A program made the position numbers and the translations under genes. Under the pieces are notes generated by a model. The model ran no database searches and was not told the DNA's origin. It saw only the letters and a program-made list of their open reading frames with translations. A stretch of 11,397 nt of DNA from Euperipatoides rowelli (lineage: Eukaryota > Onychophora > Udeonychophora > Euonychophora > Peripatopsidae), in NCBI GenBank assembly GCA_003024985.2, contig PXIH01S0004559.1; one strand, 5' to 3'. Below, piece after piece: positions 1 to 8,193 of this stretch (the stretch's first letter is position 1; each line of letters opens with the position of its first letter).

Positions 1-600
1 AGGGAAATGATTTACGATAGTAACTTTTCAAATTTCTAAATTATCTAAGAAAAATCCCCATTTTATTCATTAAAAAATTCATATAAATTTAATGGTACAT
101 CGTACAGCAATAAGATTATGCTTGTTTGTCTGAGGCAATATTGTTTAGATAATTATTAAATTATTTATTATTGTTTGCAATTTACCATTTTATGACGATA
201 AAAGAGCGATCTTTCTAGCCATTTGTACAAAAGAGGTTAAAAAAATAATTTAAATTATTATATAAGATAAAATAGTGTAATGGTGAATTAGTGATATTTT
301 GTAAATAAATATTTGAATATGATGATTGTATGTTATTATATGAAGGGTGGGGGAGGGATTTAAGTGAAAGGGGTGAAATATAACATTTAAAATAAACTGC
401 TAAAGTCGATTGGATTAATTTATTGATAAGTTGAATAAGATAAAAATTGGAATAAATAGAACATAAATTCAAATTTGTGTTTTTCAATGAAGATAAACAT
501 TTTTATACGGTGTTATATTTTTCAATCATTTGAGTGTCCACTCTATAGCTGATCAAGCTTTTTCTATTATCGTCTAACCGTATTGGAAGTGTAACTGTTG
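1..600. other. AT-rich non-coding stretch, no gene seen
   Basis: No supported gene, RNA or element. The sequence is dominated by A/T runs with one short G-rich patch near 345-380. A 90-codon open frame on the minus strand (215-487) is built almost entirely of N, Y, L, I, S and F codons, as expected by chance at this base composition, and shows no domain. The last ~60 bases before 600 may hold very decayed sequence belonging to the LINE that follows, but I cannot align them with confidence. Confidence 0.6.
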
Positions 601-1458
601 TGCTGAACTTTCCACACATGTCTCATTACTGTAACACACTTTTTAATTTATTTTAAATTTCAACTGATTCTGAACATCCCTATCTCAAAAGTAAAAACAT
701 CTATTAATCCTAATCAATTGAGGCCCATTTGTATATCATCACCTATTGGCAAAATTTGTGAAAAATTTATTTTAAGGCAACTACTTGGAAAAATCTCTAA
801 ACAAATTGCCCCTAAGAATTAGTTGGTCTACCGAGCATATCTACGACTCATTACTTGACATTTTATCTTCATTCAGTTTTAAAAGATTCTAAAGTTATAT
901 CCATATTTACAGACTTTCAAAAAGCTTTTGATAATGTTAACCATAACTTAGTTATAAAAAAGCTAAGAGATATAGATACACACAAATGCTTTATAAAATG
1001 GACTGCTTTTTTTCTCATTCATAGAGTTTTGTTACTTAAAAATGGTTCTTGTAGTGTGAAACAAAAGCTTTACTTTAATAATTTTAATGGCTTACCACAG
1101 GGGTCTGTCCTTGGTTCTTTTTTATTTTGTTTTTTTTTCTAATGACTTTGCTTATCAATATATTAATTGTCTAAGATATGTAGATGATATTTCAATTATT
1201 ATTAAATCTTCTCCATTGAATATTAATCTTGAAGCTCAAACCATTTTTAATCAGATAACAACACAAGCTAAAGATATACCAATTCCACTAAACATTTCTC
1301 TAAAAATATCACCAATGTTCAAATTTCAGCTGATGGATTACTACTCAAAGAGGTAGATAACATTAAATTACTGGGTGTTTTTATACAAAAAGACCTTAAA
1401 TAACAAATAAAAAAATAATTGTACTCAGACCTTGGCTACTACTTAATCTCAAAGCTTT
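601..1458 (+). pseudogene. Decayed non-LTR retrotransposon (LINE) reverse transcriptase
   Basis: This is a dead fragment of the reverse transcriptase that LINEs use to copy their RNA into nicked chromosomal DNA. RT motifs appear in the right order but in alternating frames. Frame 1 (from about 661) has IPISKVK and then NQLRPICISSPIGKICEKF, and is broken by TAG at 820. Frame 3 (about 816-1139) has the motif A stretch FTDFQKAFD at 906-932, with the catalytic Asp, and the motif B stretch GLPQGSVLGS at 1089-1118. Frame 1 resumes after a poly-T run near 1130-1140 and carries the catalytic YVDD at 1177-1188. Frame 3 returns near 1311 with ADGLLLKEVDN and KLLGVFI (1365-1385), then DLGYYLISKL up to 1458, with TAA stops at 1401 and 1416. 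No endonuclease domain is visible upstream and the C-terminal domain is missing, so the copy is truncated at both ends and non-functional. The order and the form of motif B fit the jockey/CR1/L2 group of LINEs broadly; I cannot assign a clade. The left boundary is uncertain. Confidence 0.93.
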
Positions 1459-1626
1459 AAATTAAATATAAATAATATGATTTGTATATTTATACCTTTT
1501 TGAATATTTATCTAAATTATATTTCTTAATTAAATAATCATAAATAAAATCTAAAGTAAATTAAACATTTGGCTAGGATGTGAAAGGGTTAATTTTATAA
1601 TCAACATTTTATGTCGCTTTACATAT
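1459..1626. other. AT-rich spacer between LINE remnant and probable LTR
   Basis: No coding signal, poly(A) tail or recognisable LINE 3' UTR follows the RT fragment here. The missing C-terminal part of the RT is therefore not simply frameshifted nearby. Confidence 0.5.
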
Positions 1627-2140
1627 TGTTAGAATATCTGAGTTTTCACGTGCATTCTCTGCATGGAAAGTAGTTGTAGTTGAATTTTGCTAGATTTGGG
1701 AGGACCAAAAAGCAGAAGGTTGGTAATCAGCTTGAACCAAGATTGGGTTTACCAATTACAACCCTTAGGATGGATTACACCAAGAGATTCTAAAGAAAAG
1801 GGACTGAATTGAGCTAGTCTTCACTAACAATACATGTTCATTCATATTTACTTATAAAGCACTAATCGTGGAAAGCATTTATAAATTTATCTGATATTTT
1901 ATATTCGACCTTTACAAAGACACAATATACACATCAATGAAGAAGTGCAAATTTCTGGAAATCTAGAAGTCCATCAACGACTTGTTAACCATCACGGAAG
2001 GACATATCCATGGCTATGGACTGTGAGAAACTTGAGCTGGCTCCAACCATCCAATATCTAAAGTGTAGTGTTTATACTCTGTTCAGAATAAACCACTGTC
2101 ATACTAAGTTGCTTCTTTCATTTATTCCTATTCTAATCCA
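1627..2140 (+). mobile_element. Probable solo LTR of an LTR retrotransposon
   Basis: A 514-bp block begins TGTTAGAATA and ends TATTCTAATCCA. The two ends are imperfect inverted repeats, and the block has the TG...CA termini of LTRs. A TATA-like TTTATAAAT lies near 1878-1886 and an AATAAA signal at 2087-2092. The signal is ~50 bp before the 3' end and followed by a T-rich run, the usual promoter and polyadenylation order inside an LTR. Base composition is visibly less AT-rich than either flank. No gag/pol sequence, primer-binding site or second LTR is seen on either side, so a solo LTR left by recombination is the natural reading. Against it, the 5-bp flanks (CATAT and AATGT) agree at only three positions, so no clean target-site duplication is shown. 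An unrelated moderate-GC repeat with a chance AATAAA remains possible. Confidence 0.45.
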
Positions 2141-3612
2141 AATGTTTATCTCGTTAAATTAATTATAGTTTATAAAATGTTTCCCCTACAATAAGTTTAA
2201 GTATCATCGCCTAGGCATAGCCCATTACATTAGTAATATTTATTTAATCTCTATTAACTTTTACAATCACATATCACAAAGGTGTCGGACATAATCTTGG
2301 ACCAAACAATGCTTTGCGAACACAGGGTTTAATTATTATGAGCCAAATGGCACAATAATCAAATAGATTGATTTTTATTCATGATTTTTTTTTTTTTTTT
2401 TTTGTAGTCAGCTTATTGATATTAGCCTAAATAGCATCAAATAAAATATAAGACACCTTGAAGAAATTCAGTTCGAAAGATGAAGCAACTTCTAGTTTAT
2501 CTTTGAAGACTATTAATTCAAAGGATAACAAGTCATTAGTTTTTCTCAGATATTATTAGATGTGCATTGTTATTGTTGTCTTCTTTGTTTTTATTCATTG
2601 TTTCATGAATGCTTATGAATACTACTTCATATTTGTTTATAAAAATAAAATAAATTTTCAGATAGTGTATCACAATGCTTTTGTTCAAAAAATTTATTGA
2701 AATTGTATTTTGACAGCTGATTAGGGTGTAGCCTACGCTTTATAAAAATGAATAACTTATAATGACAAAATAATTAACAAATATACATGTATAATGATTT
2801 TTAAAAAAATATCTTTGTAAATTTTTTTAAAGGTTATAATTTGTCTATCTGCTACTTTACTAATGAATTTATTAAATAGGACCATGATAATTTGAAATCT
2901 GAAAGTAAACTGTCTCAGTCAAGATTCACATTAATCTGGCATCACTACTTGCTCAAATATCAGAGATCATGAGGTTTCATTATCACTCAATTTTAATGAA
3001 ACATTGACAACATACTCACTCTATTTATAGTGGCCTAGTAACGCTTCACGCTCATGAGTTTGAAATCCAAGGAGAGAAATTAAAATTTCCAAATGTAATT
3101 AGAGCTCAACTGACTAATTATCATTCAAAAGAAAAAAAAAGAATTTTAAATCGAAATATCTTTTCTGAATAATTTGAAACAGTGATTAGTTCTTCAGCAT
3201 TTTTTAAATAATGAAAGGTCATTTTCTTTCAATGAAGCATCACTAAATTGTAGTCACAAGTTAAAGCTTTCACACTAAATTTCATAATGTTAATTAACTT
3301 TAAAAAGGTAACTATAAAATCAATTTATTACCTTCATAAACAATCACTATTTATATGATGTTAATTTTAGACCTTACACCTTTATTGAATACATTAAAAA
3401 AATAATCCCCTTGAATAATTTTTGAAAGTGAGCGGGTTAATGTTAGAAACATTGCTTATGCAGTATTTATATAGGCTACATATATGGGTTACTTTTCAAT
3501 TCAGTAGGTATTTTTTATATGTCCTGAGCAAAATTTTTTTTTTAAAAAAAATTATTATTGTGTGGTTATATTAAATAAGCTTATATATTTTCTTAATTCA
3601 TAATTCATTATG
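2141..3612. other. Long AT-rich non-coding stretch
   Basis: No gene or element supported. A run of 19 T lies at 2385-2403 and is followed by GTAG. It could be a polypyrimidine tract or the reverse complement of a retroposed poly(A) tail, but nothing on either side identifies a retroposon. A nearly palindromic T/A tract lies near 3533-3553. Words TAGCCTAC (2729-2736) and TAGGCTA (3472-3478) belong to a family seen elsewhere in the window. Confidence 0.55.
2385..2403 (+). repeat. Poly-T tract (19 T)
   Basis: An uninterrupted homopolymer of 19 T. It is of interest only as a possible retroposon tail on the minus strand; no associated element was recognised. Confidence 0.9.
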
Positions 3613-3642
3613 CAGTAAAAGTCCAAAAATCCAAACTGTTTG

Positions 3643-3690
3643 GGAATTTGGGAATTATGGATTTATGGATTTTCGGATTTCCGGATTCTC
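3643..3690 (+). repeat. Six tandem 8-bp GGAwTTnn units in the MITE left end
   Basis: Consecutive 8-bp units read GGAATTTG, GGAATTAT, GGATTTAT, GGATTTTC, GGATTTCC and GGATTCTC. They are perfectly phased, immediately inside the left terminal repeat. In pogo-family transposons such subterminal repeats are candidate transposase-binding sites; that role is inferred here from position only. Confidence 0.85.
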
Positions 3691-3836
3691 AGGTAATATT
3701 TTTTAAAATTTAAATTTAAGGAATATAGAAGAGGTGACCAGGTTAAATTTTATTACAAAATAAAAATACGATAAACAGTTGAAAAAAGGAAGTTATTTCA
3801 TTTAAAATAAATATTTAATTTTTGTTTATTTCTAAA

Positions 3837-3852
3837 ATACAGTATACTGTAT
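3837..3852. repeat. Perfect 16-bp palindrome inside the MITE
   Basis: ATACAGTATACTGTAT is its own reverse complement. It contains ACAGTA and TACTGT, which resemble the CAGT termini of the same element, so it may be a relic of internal rearrangement or nested insertion. Confidence 0.85.
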
Positions 3853-3996
3853 AATAAATGAAAACAGTAAGATACAAAATTGCTGAACTATTTGCTGTAC
3901 TTACATGATGAATCTTTTCAAAATGGCCATCACTATCGAGTCCGGATTCTCAGGCGACTGGATTTCTGGCAGCCGGATTTTTTTGGACTTTTACTG

Positions 3997-5250
3997 TATA
4001 ACCGTTGTAGCCATTTTCTAGAAAATGTAATATTTAATCTAAAATACTGCCTAATGGATGTATCATGGGACACTATCAGAAGTGATTTATGCAACTAAAG
4101 ACATATTTGCGCACATATTTGTAATCTGCCGGTAAGGGTTCAATATCGGCGGAAGCTAATTATGCATGCAATTTTGTAAATATTGTAAATACGTTCTTTT
4201 CCGCTTTAATATTATTGTATGTTGCTTTATATGTTTATTTCAAGCAAAATAAAGTGATTTGAATAAATAAGCATAAATAAAATCCTTTAAAAAAATTAAA
4301 AAAATTAAACCATATTTTATAGTTAAAAGCAAGATAAAATAATATTAACATAAGCAGTGGTGAAGGTGGCAGTGGTCACAGAGGCACAGCCCACCAAAAA
4401 AAAAAAAGGAAAAAATATATATTAATTATTTTTTGATTAGTTTGAATAAAATTTAATTTATTAAAAAAAAAAACTTCTGAAATTTGCTTAATATTTGTTA
4501 ATATTTGCATGCAGCAATTGCCGGCAAAAAAAAATTACAAATTATTTTTAAGCATCCCTTCTTAACACTATACAATAGAAATAATTAATTATTTTCTATG
4601 CTAGTGTATTTATAATAGAATATTTACAGCTGTGCATACACACTCACAGTGGTGGGGCTAAAAGAAATTTGCTCCAAATTTCATTACAGTTATTCATATT
4701 CTTATGTTTATGAGAAGTCTAATGAAGATTGAAATATCTGATGGGCACACCAATATTCTGTGCCACTTATCCAATCATAGTCAAGTATTCTTATGATGCA
4801 ATGAAACTTCATATTTGTCAAAAATGTTGACCTCACTTTTTCTCTTGACCATTTAAGTCACATTAGTTTTTCAGTTTTCCTGAAGTTTTTTTTTTTTAAA
4901 ATAAAGTGAAAATATTTTGCCATTTAAAAAAAAAAGACAATCGGTAATTATTTTTAAAACATGCATGTCTGGTGATTTACTAACTTCATATGGTAAGTTT
5001 ATTCTGAGACTAATTTTCAATTATAATTATTACTAAATGTCCAAAGTTAACCTACATTTTTATTCCCTCTAGATTAAAACCATCGATTGAAGTGATATAT
5101 TTATAACCAGAACTGTCACTACTTATAATTACTGTTATAATCCTTAAACTGGGTTGGTGGACCTTCAAGATAAATGTAAATAGATAGTTTAACAACATTT
5201 GTTCAAATTAAAGAATTGCCTTTCACTCGCTGACATATTAAAGATAATAT
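3997..5250. other. AT-rich non-coding stretch with polyadenylation-like tail
   Basis: No coding region is supported. Three + strand AATAAA words cluster at 4248-4253, 4262-4267 and 4276-4281, after a T/G-rich segment (about 4195-4240). This resembles the 3' end of a transcript or retroelement, but without a coding segment upstream it cannot be assigned. At 4353-4395 a markedly GC-richer segment containing GCAGTGGT twice runs straight into a 12-A tract (4396-4407). A small hairpin GGCACA-N9-TGTGCC lies at 4744-4764. Confidence 0.5.
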
Positions 5251-5285
5251 CCACAGCCCCCTGAAAGGTCTCTTTCAGGATGTGG
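5251..5285. repeat. Strong imperfect hairpin
   Basis: The inner stem CCTGAAAG (5260-5267) pairs with CTTTCAGG (5272-5279) around a 4-nt loop GTCT. An outer stem CCACA (5251-5255) pairs with TGTGG (5281-5285) across a small internal loop. The position between AT-rich sequence and the orphan 28-bp repeat at 5335 suggests it may belong to a decayed repeat. It does not match the histone mRNA stem-loop consensus. Confidence 0.85.
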
Positions 5286-5334
5286 TATGAGAAGACATTC
5301 CACGTTTGGGGATGCTATGTAATATCTCTGGTTT

Positions 5335-5362
5335 AACAGTAACCTTACATGGACAGTTTTTT
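5335..5362 (-). repeat. Orphan copy of a 28-bp repeat found at the LINE 3' end
   Basis: This 28-mer begins AACAGTAACCTTACATGG and ends GGACAGTTTTTT. It is identical over its whole length to 6144-6171, in the same orientation, and the sequences diverge immediately outside on both sides. Because the other copy is the 3'-terminal segment of a minus-strand LINE remnant, this site may be the extreme 3' end of a heavily 5'-truncated copy of that LINE, or of a SINE sharing its tail. Upstream on the minus strand only scattered matches to the LINE 3' UTR are visible. Confidence 0.85.
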
Positions 5363-6120
5363 AAGAGTAGCCTGTGAATCTAAAGTTTACTAACTTGTAT
5401 TACTACTGCCTTACAGGATATAAATTTTAAAAAAATTCAATTAAAAAGATTATCATATGTTAAAAATGTTAATTTTTGAGATAGTTTTCCTGAATAAATT
5501 ATAGTAACTCAATAAATGTCCCATTTTAATCGTAAATAAATTAACTAGTGAATGTAATAAGTTGGATCTATATTCCTAATTTAATTAAATTTATATTAAT
5601 TTAATTTTTTGTATTTAATCACCTTTTAGTTTCGAATGCACATGAGAGAGTGCTTCTTAGGAAATGGATTAAGGAAGGCTGAGCTCAGTAGAAATCTGTA
5701 GGCTCATATATCTAGGCCCATAAGAGATACGCCTAATTCAACCTACCATCACACAAGAAACCTAATTAGACAAGGGATGAAGGAATTAAAAAAATGATTA
5801 TATAATGATTATATTTATCATGACAAGCAATATTTGAATGAAAGATTATTTGATTTAAATAAAAATGTATGCACAAAAAAAAAATAAAGCTAACTCCAAC
5901 AACGAAGGTTAGCTGTCGATATTGTCAAGAAATATAAAAGGATTTAGATAAATCATTTCCTTTCTTTTGGAATAAAAATAATAATATTTATAACATTTTT
6001 TTCTCTTCAACAAGAATTTTTCAAACTTATTTTTAACAATAAAAAAGACTATTACTTTATTTATTTATTTTAAGGTTAAAAAAGATTACCTATACATTAA
6101 CAAATTAAACAATAGAAAAT
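5363..6120. other. AT-rich non-coding stretch
   Basis: No gene seen. A less AT-rich patch at about 5628-5780 has no open frame or recognisable domain. A hairpin AGCTAAC (5888-5894) / GTTAGCT (5908-5914) with a 13-nt loop follows an A-run. A short (TTTA)n tract sits near 6057-6071. Confidence 0.5.
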
Positions 6121-6143
6121 CAATAACAAAAAAAAAAAAATCA

Positions 6144-6287
6144 AACAGTAACCTTACATGGACAGTTTTTTGATAGTTAAAATCAACTATCAATTTACAA
6201 ACTCTTTCCCTTTATCTCCTCCCCTCTCCCCCTCTCCACACCGCTATTCTCTTCATCTCTCTATCCCATTCCCCAGGGAGGATTAAT
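6144..6287 (-). other. 3' UTR and 3' terminus of the minus-strand LINE remnant
   Basis: Read on the minus strand, the sequence after the RT stop at 6288-6290 is strongly purine-rich (about 6195-6280; pyrimidine-rich on the + strand). It continues into a 9-bp stem-loop (6170-6178 with 6185-6193, 6-nt loop) and ends with the 28-bp word shared with 5335-5362. Beyond it lies an A-run (T-run on the minus strand). A 3'-terminal stem-loop just before a short conserved tail is how several LINE families present their RNA to the RT. The boundaries and the assignment as UTR are inferred from position. Confidence 0.5.
6170..6193 (-). repeat. Stem-loop before the LINE 3' tail
   Basis: TTGATAGTT (6170-6178) pairs perfectly with AACTATCAA (6185-6193) around a 6-nt loop. 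It lies directly next to the 28-bp repeat at the presumed LINE 3' end. A role in template recognition would be typical of LINE 3' hairpins but is not shown here. Confidence 0.85.
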
Positions 6288-6600
6288 TCATATTACCGGA
6301 TGAGTTTCAATGTGTATTCTAAATCTTTTCAAATCCAATTCAAGAAATGATTAGATAGTTTATTCCATACATTAACATTTCTTTTGAATANTGAACTTAC
6401 AAAATATCTGTTATTGAGTATGGTATTCTTATAATGAATTTGTGGGATCTGGTTCCTATTCTTTTGGACAGGAGGCAATAGCCATTGGTAATATTTTTCA
6501 CTACAATATCTCTAAATAATAAATAATAAATCCCACTTTAACATGGCAATACTTAGCTTTTGCAGGTTCAACATTTTTAGCCTATTTTAGCCTACTTTAT
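6288..6600 (-). pseudogene. Decayed C-terminal end of a LINE reverse transcriptase ORF
   Basis: Three minus-strand reading frames together give the C-terminal signature shared by many jockey/CR1/L2-type LINE RTs: a TRxHK-like stretch, then an RYF..S.F.R....WN.L block, then a basic K.F..H stretch. The pieces are GTRSHKFIIRIP (6456-6421), HYKNTILNNRYFVSS (6436-6392), FKRNVNVWNKLSNHFL (6388-6341, Trp codon at 6367-6365) and, after another shift, LDLKRFRIHIETHPVI (6338-6291) with TGA at 6288-6290. The frame changes near 6421-6436 and 6338-6343 make it non-functional. The single ambiguous base N at 6391 is the first base of the codon before FKR. Weak continuation upstream (LNLQKLSIAM) reaches about 6600. 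Neither the catalytic RT core nor an endonuclease is present. It may or may not be the same family as the + strand RT at 601-1458; the two fragments cover different parts of the protein. Confidence 0.75.
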
Positions 6601-6956
6601 TAACAGAAGTTGCTCGTACGTTTGGAATATATAGAAAATTATAGTTTAAGTGGACTTTTCCAATGGATTTTATTATTATTAAATTAAAATAATTGATTGT
6701 TTTTAAACTTTTTTCAATAAAAAAAGCAAAGAACATCTGACCTAAACTAATAAATAAGATATCCTAACATAAAAATAATAAAAAAAAACCAATTATTTAA
6801 TTTGATACCACTCTACTAATGTACAAGGGGAAATAAAAATTAAATATTAATAAAAACTTACATTATAAATTCTCTTCAGATAAATCTTCAGGTAGACGTG
6901 GAGGAAAGAAAATGTGTTTAAATTTCTTGTTCACGATGTTGCAGCAAATAGGAATT

Positions 6957-6972
6957 GGGGGGGGGGGGGGGG
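6957..6972 (+). repeat. Poly-G tract (16 G)
   Basis: A homopolymer of 16 G, unusual in such AT-rich DNA. Its exact length is likely to be unreliable in the assembly. It could form G-quadruplex-type structures in principle. Confidence 0.9.
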
Positions 6973-7564
6973 TGAGTTTAAAAAGGATGGTTACAAATTT
7001 TTATTTTTAAAAGAAAAATGTTCCATGTGTAAAAATTCTAATTTATTTTACACAATAAAAAGGGTTGAAATTTTGCTTATGTATATGTAAGGAATGCATA
7101 GTAAATGTAAAAAAAATATTTCTAAGAGTTTTTATTATTATTTGACATAAATGTGTTAGTGGTGGATTAGCTTCAGATCTTCCATTGGATGTTGGATATT
7201 ATTTATTGTTGGACATTATCTTGAGGTGGTTCTGGTATCTAAATGGTAATAACCAGAGGTAGGAGTTCTTGGTCTGGCCTCATAAAATGATCTATCTCGT
7301 ACAGTTGGATCAGAAACTTTATCTCGCTATCTGGTCAATCTCTTCTTCTATCCAAAGTGACGTTTTTCAGAATTAAAATTTCTTCTTTTTCCTTTAAGTA
7401 ATTCCTTCAATGTCAATCAGCTTAGCTGTTTTGGCAAGATTTTTATCATCTTAGGATCAGGTAAGAGACTACTGTTCTTCGTTCAAATGGTCAGGATATC
7501 ATGAAAAATTCATTAGCTTAATTTCATAATTTTTAATAATTACAATAGGCCAAAATCAGTTGCA

Positions 7565-7633
7565 TGACCAAATCACTGAAGCGTCTGCACCAATCAATTA
7601 TAAATTGGACAAAATTGTAGAGTGATTAGGTCA
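7565..7633. repeat. Imperfect inverted repeat with nested stem
   Basis: TGACCAAATCACT (7565-7577) matches the reverse complement of AGTGATTAGGTCA (7621-7633) at 12 of 13 positions. Inside the 43-nt spacer a second inverted pair, CAATT/AATTG (7595-7607), can also pair. No element family is recognised. Confidence 0.6.
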
Positions 7634-8176
7634 AAAGAATTAAGTCCAACAACAACACAATTGATCAAATCATTTATTTAAAAATCCCTTTCCCAAAGAA
7701 ACATTGCAAAAAAAAAAAGGTAAAACTACAGTGCAGGTCGGGTGGGTGGGAAAATGTCTTGGAAAAGTAAACATAACAGACTGTGATGAAGATTTCAGGG
7801 AGGTCTCTATTGTTTAAGGATTTACAAATGCAGCGGGGATACTAGCGCAGAACAAAAGGAAAATTTATCATGTAGATATAAAAATTTTAAATAAAGATAA
7901 GATCTTTAAATAAGTTGTATATGACTATGATGTTATTCATTAGAGCTGTATGAACACCTTACAAACATTTAAAAACATACATCATAAGTTAAATATCTTT
8001 GAAATTAGTTGAAAATCAAAATAATCTCAAAGTTAATGAGGTATATGCATAGCGTTTTGCATAATCACTTCCAGTACAGTTTGTTGGTAATTTCCTGGAG
8101 CCTCGGCAGCTATTGAAAAATGGAATAACGACAAGCATAAAGATAAATTATTATTGTATTAAAAAAATTTGAAATT

Positions 8177-8193
8177 TTTATTTATTTATTTAT
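8177..8193 (+). repeat. Short (TTTA)n microsatellite
   Basis: About four tandem TTTA units followed by TATAAATA. A similar short tract occurs near 6057-6071. Confidence 0.85.

Larger units (their letters stand above)
3613..3996. mobile_element. Pogo/Tigger-like MITE (non-autonomous Tc1/mariner superfamily)
   Basis: A 384-bp element with terminal inverted repeats. The left end CAGTAAAAGTCCAAAAATCC (3613-3632) matches the reverse complement of 3975-3996 except for two extra A's in the A-run. CAGT termini with GGAT-rich subterminal sequence are characteristic of pogo/Tigger DNA transposons, which insert at TA. The flanks are TATG on the left and TATA on the right, fitting a TA target duplication with one substitution. 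Inside the left end are six tandem 8-bp GGAATTTG/GGATTTxx units (3643-3690). The word CCGGATTCTCAGG occurs in the same orientation near both ends (3681-3693, 3942-3954). The centre has a perfect 16-bp palindrome (3837-3852). No transposase coding is present: the 72-codon open frame from 3880 runs through the right terminus and has no domain. Mobility would have depended on a transposase supplied elsewhere. Confidence 0.8.

Noticed and set aside
215-487. 90-codon minus-strand open frame
   Set aside because: Residues are almost all N, Y, L, I, S and F, as expected from AT-rich DNA; no domain and no context.
2385-2410. Poly-T followed by GTAG as a 3' splice acceptor
   Set aside because: No open exon follows and no donor can be paired; poly-T plus AG is frequent in such DNA.
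3880-4098. 72-codon + strand open frame
   Set aside because: It crosses the right terminus of the MITE, so it is a chance frame spanning two unrelated sequences.
4136-4148. GGTTCAAT as a possible RNA polymerase III B box (tRNA or SINE)
   Set aside because: Only the first half fits the B-box consensus, and there is no A box or tRNA-like fold upstream.
4118-4535. Apparent inverted similarity between GCCGG/TGCATGC segments near 4130-4190 and 4500-4535
   Set aside because: Both shared cores (TGCATGCA and CCGG) are self-complementary, so they match in either orientation, and the alignment needs large gaps. Not enough for terminal repeats.
5260-5279. Histone mRNA 3' stem-loop
   Set aside because: The stem and loop sequence do not follow the conserved histone pattern and no histone gene is nearby.
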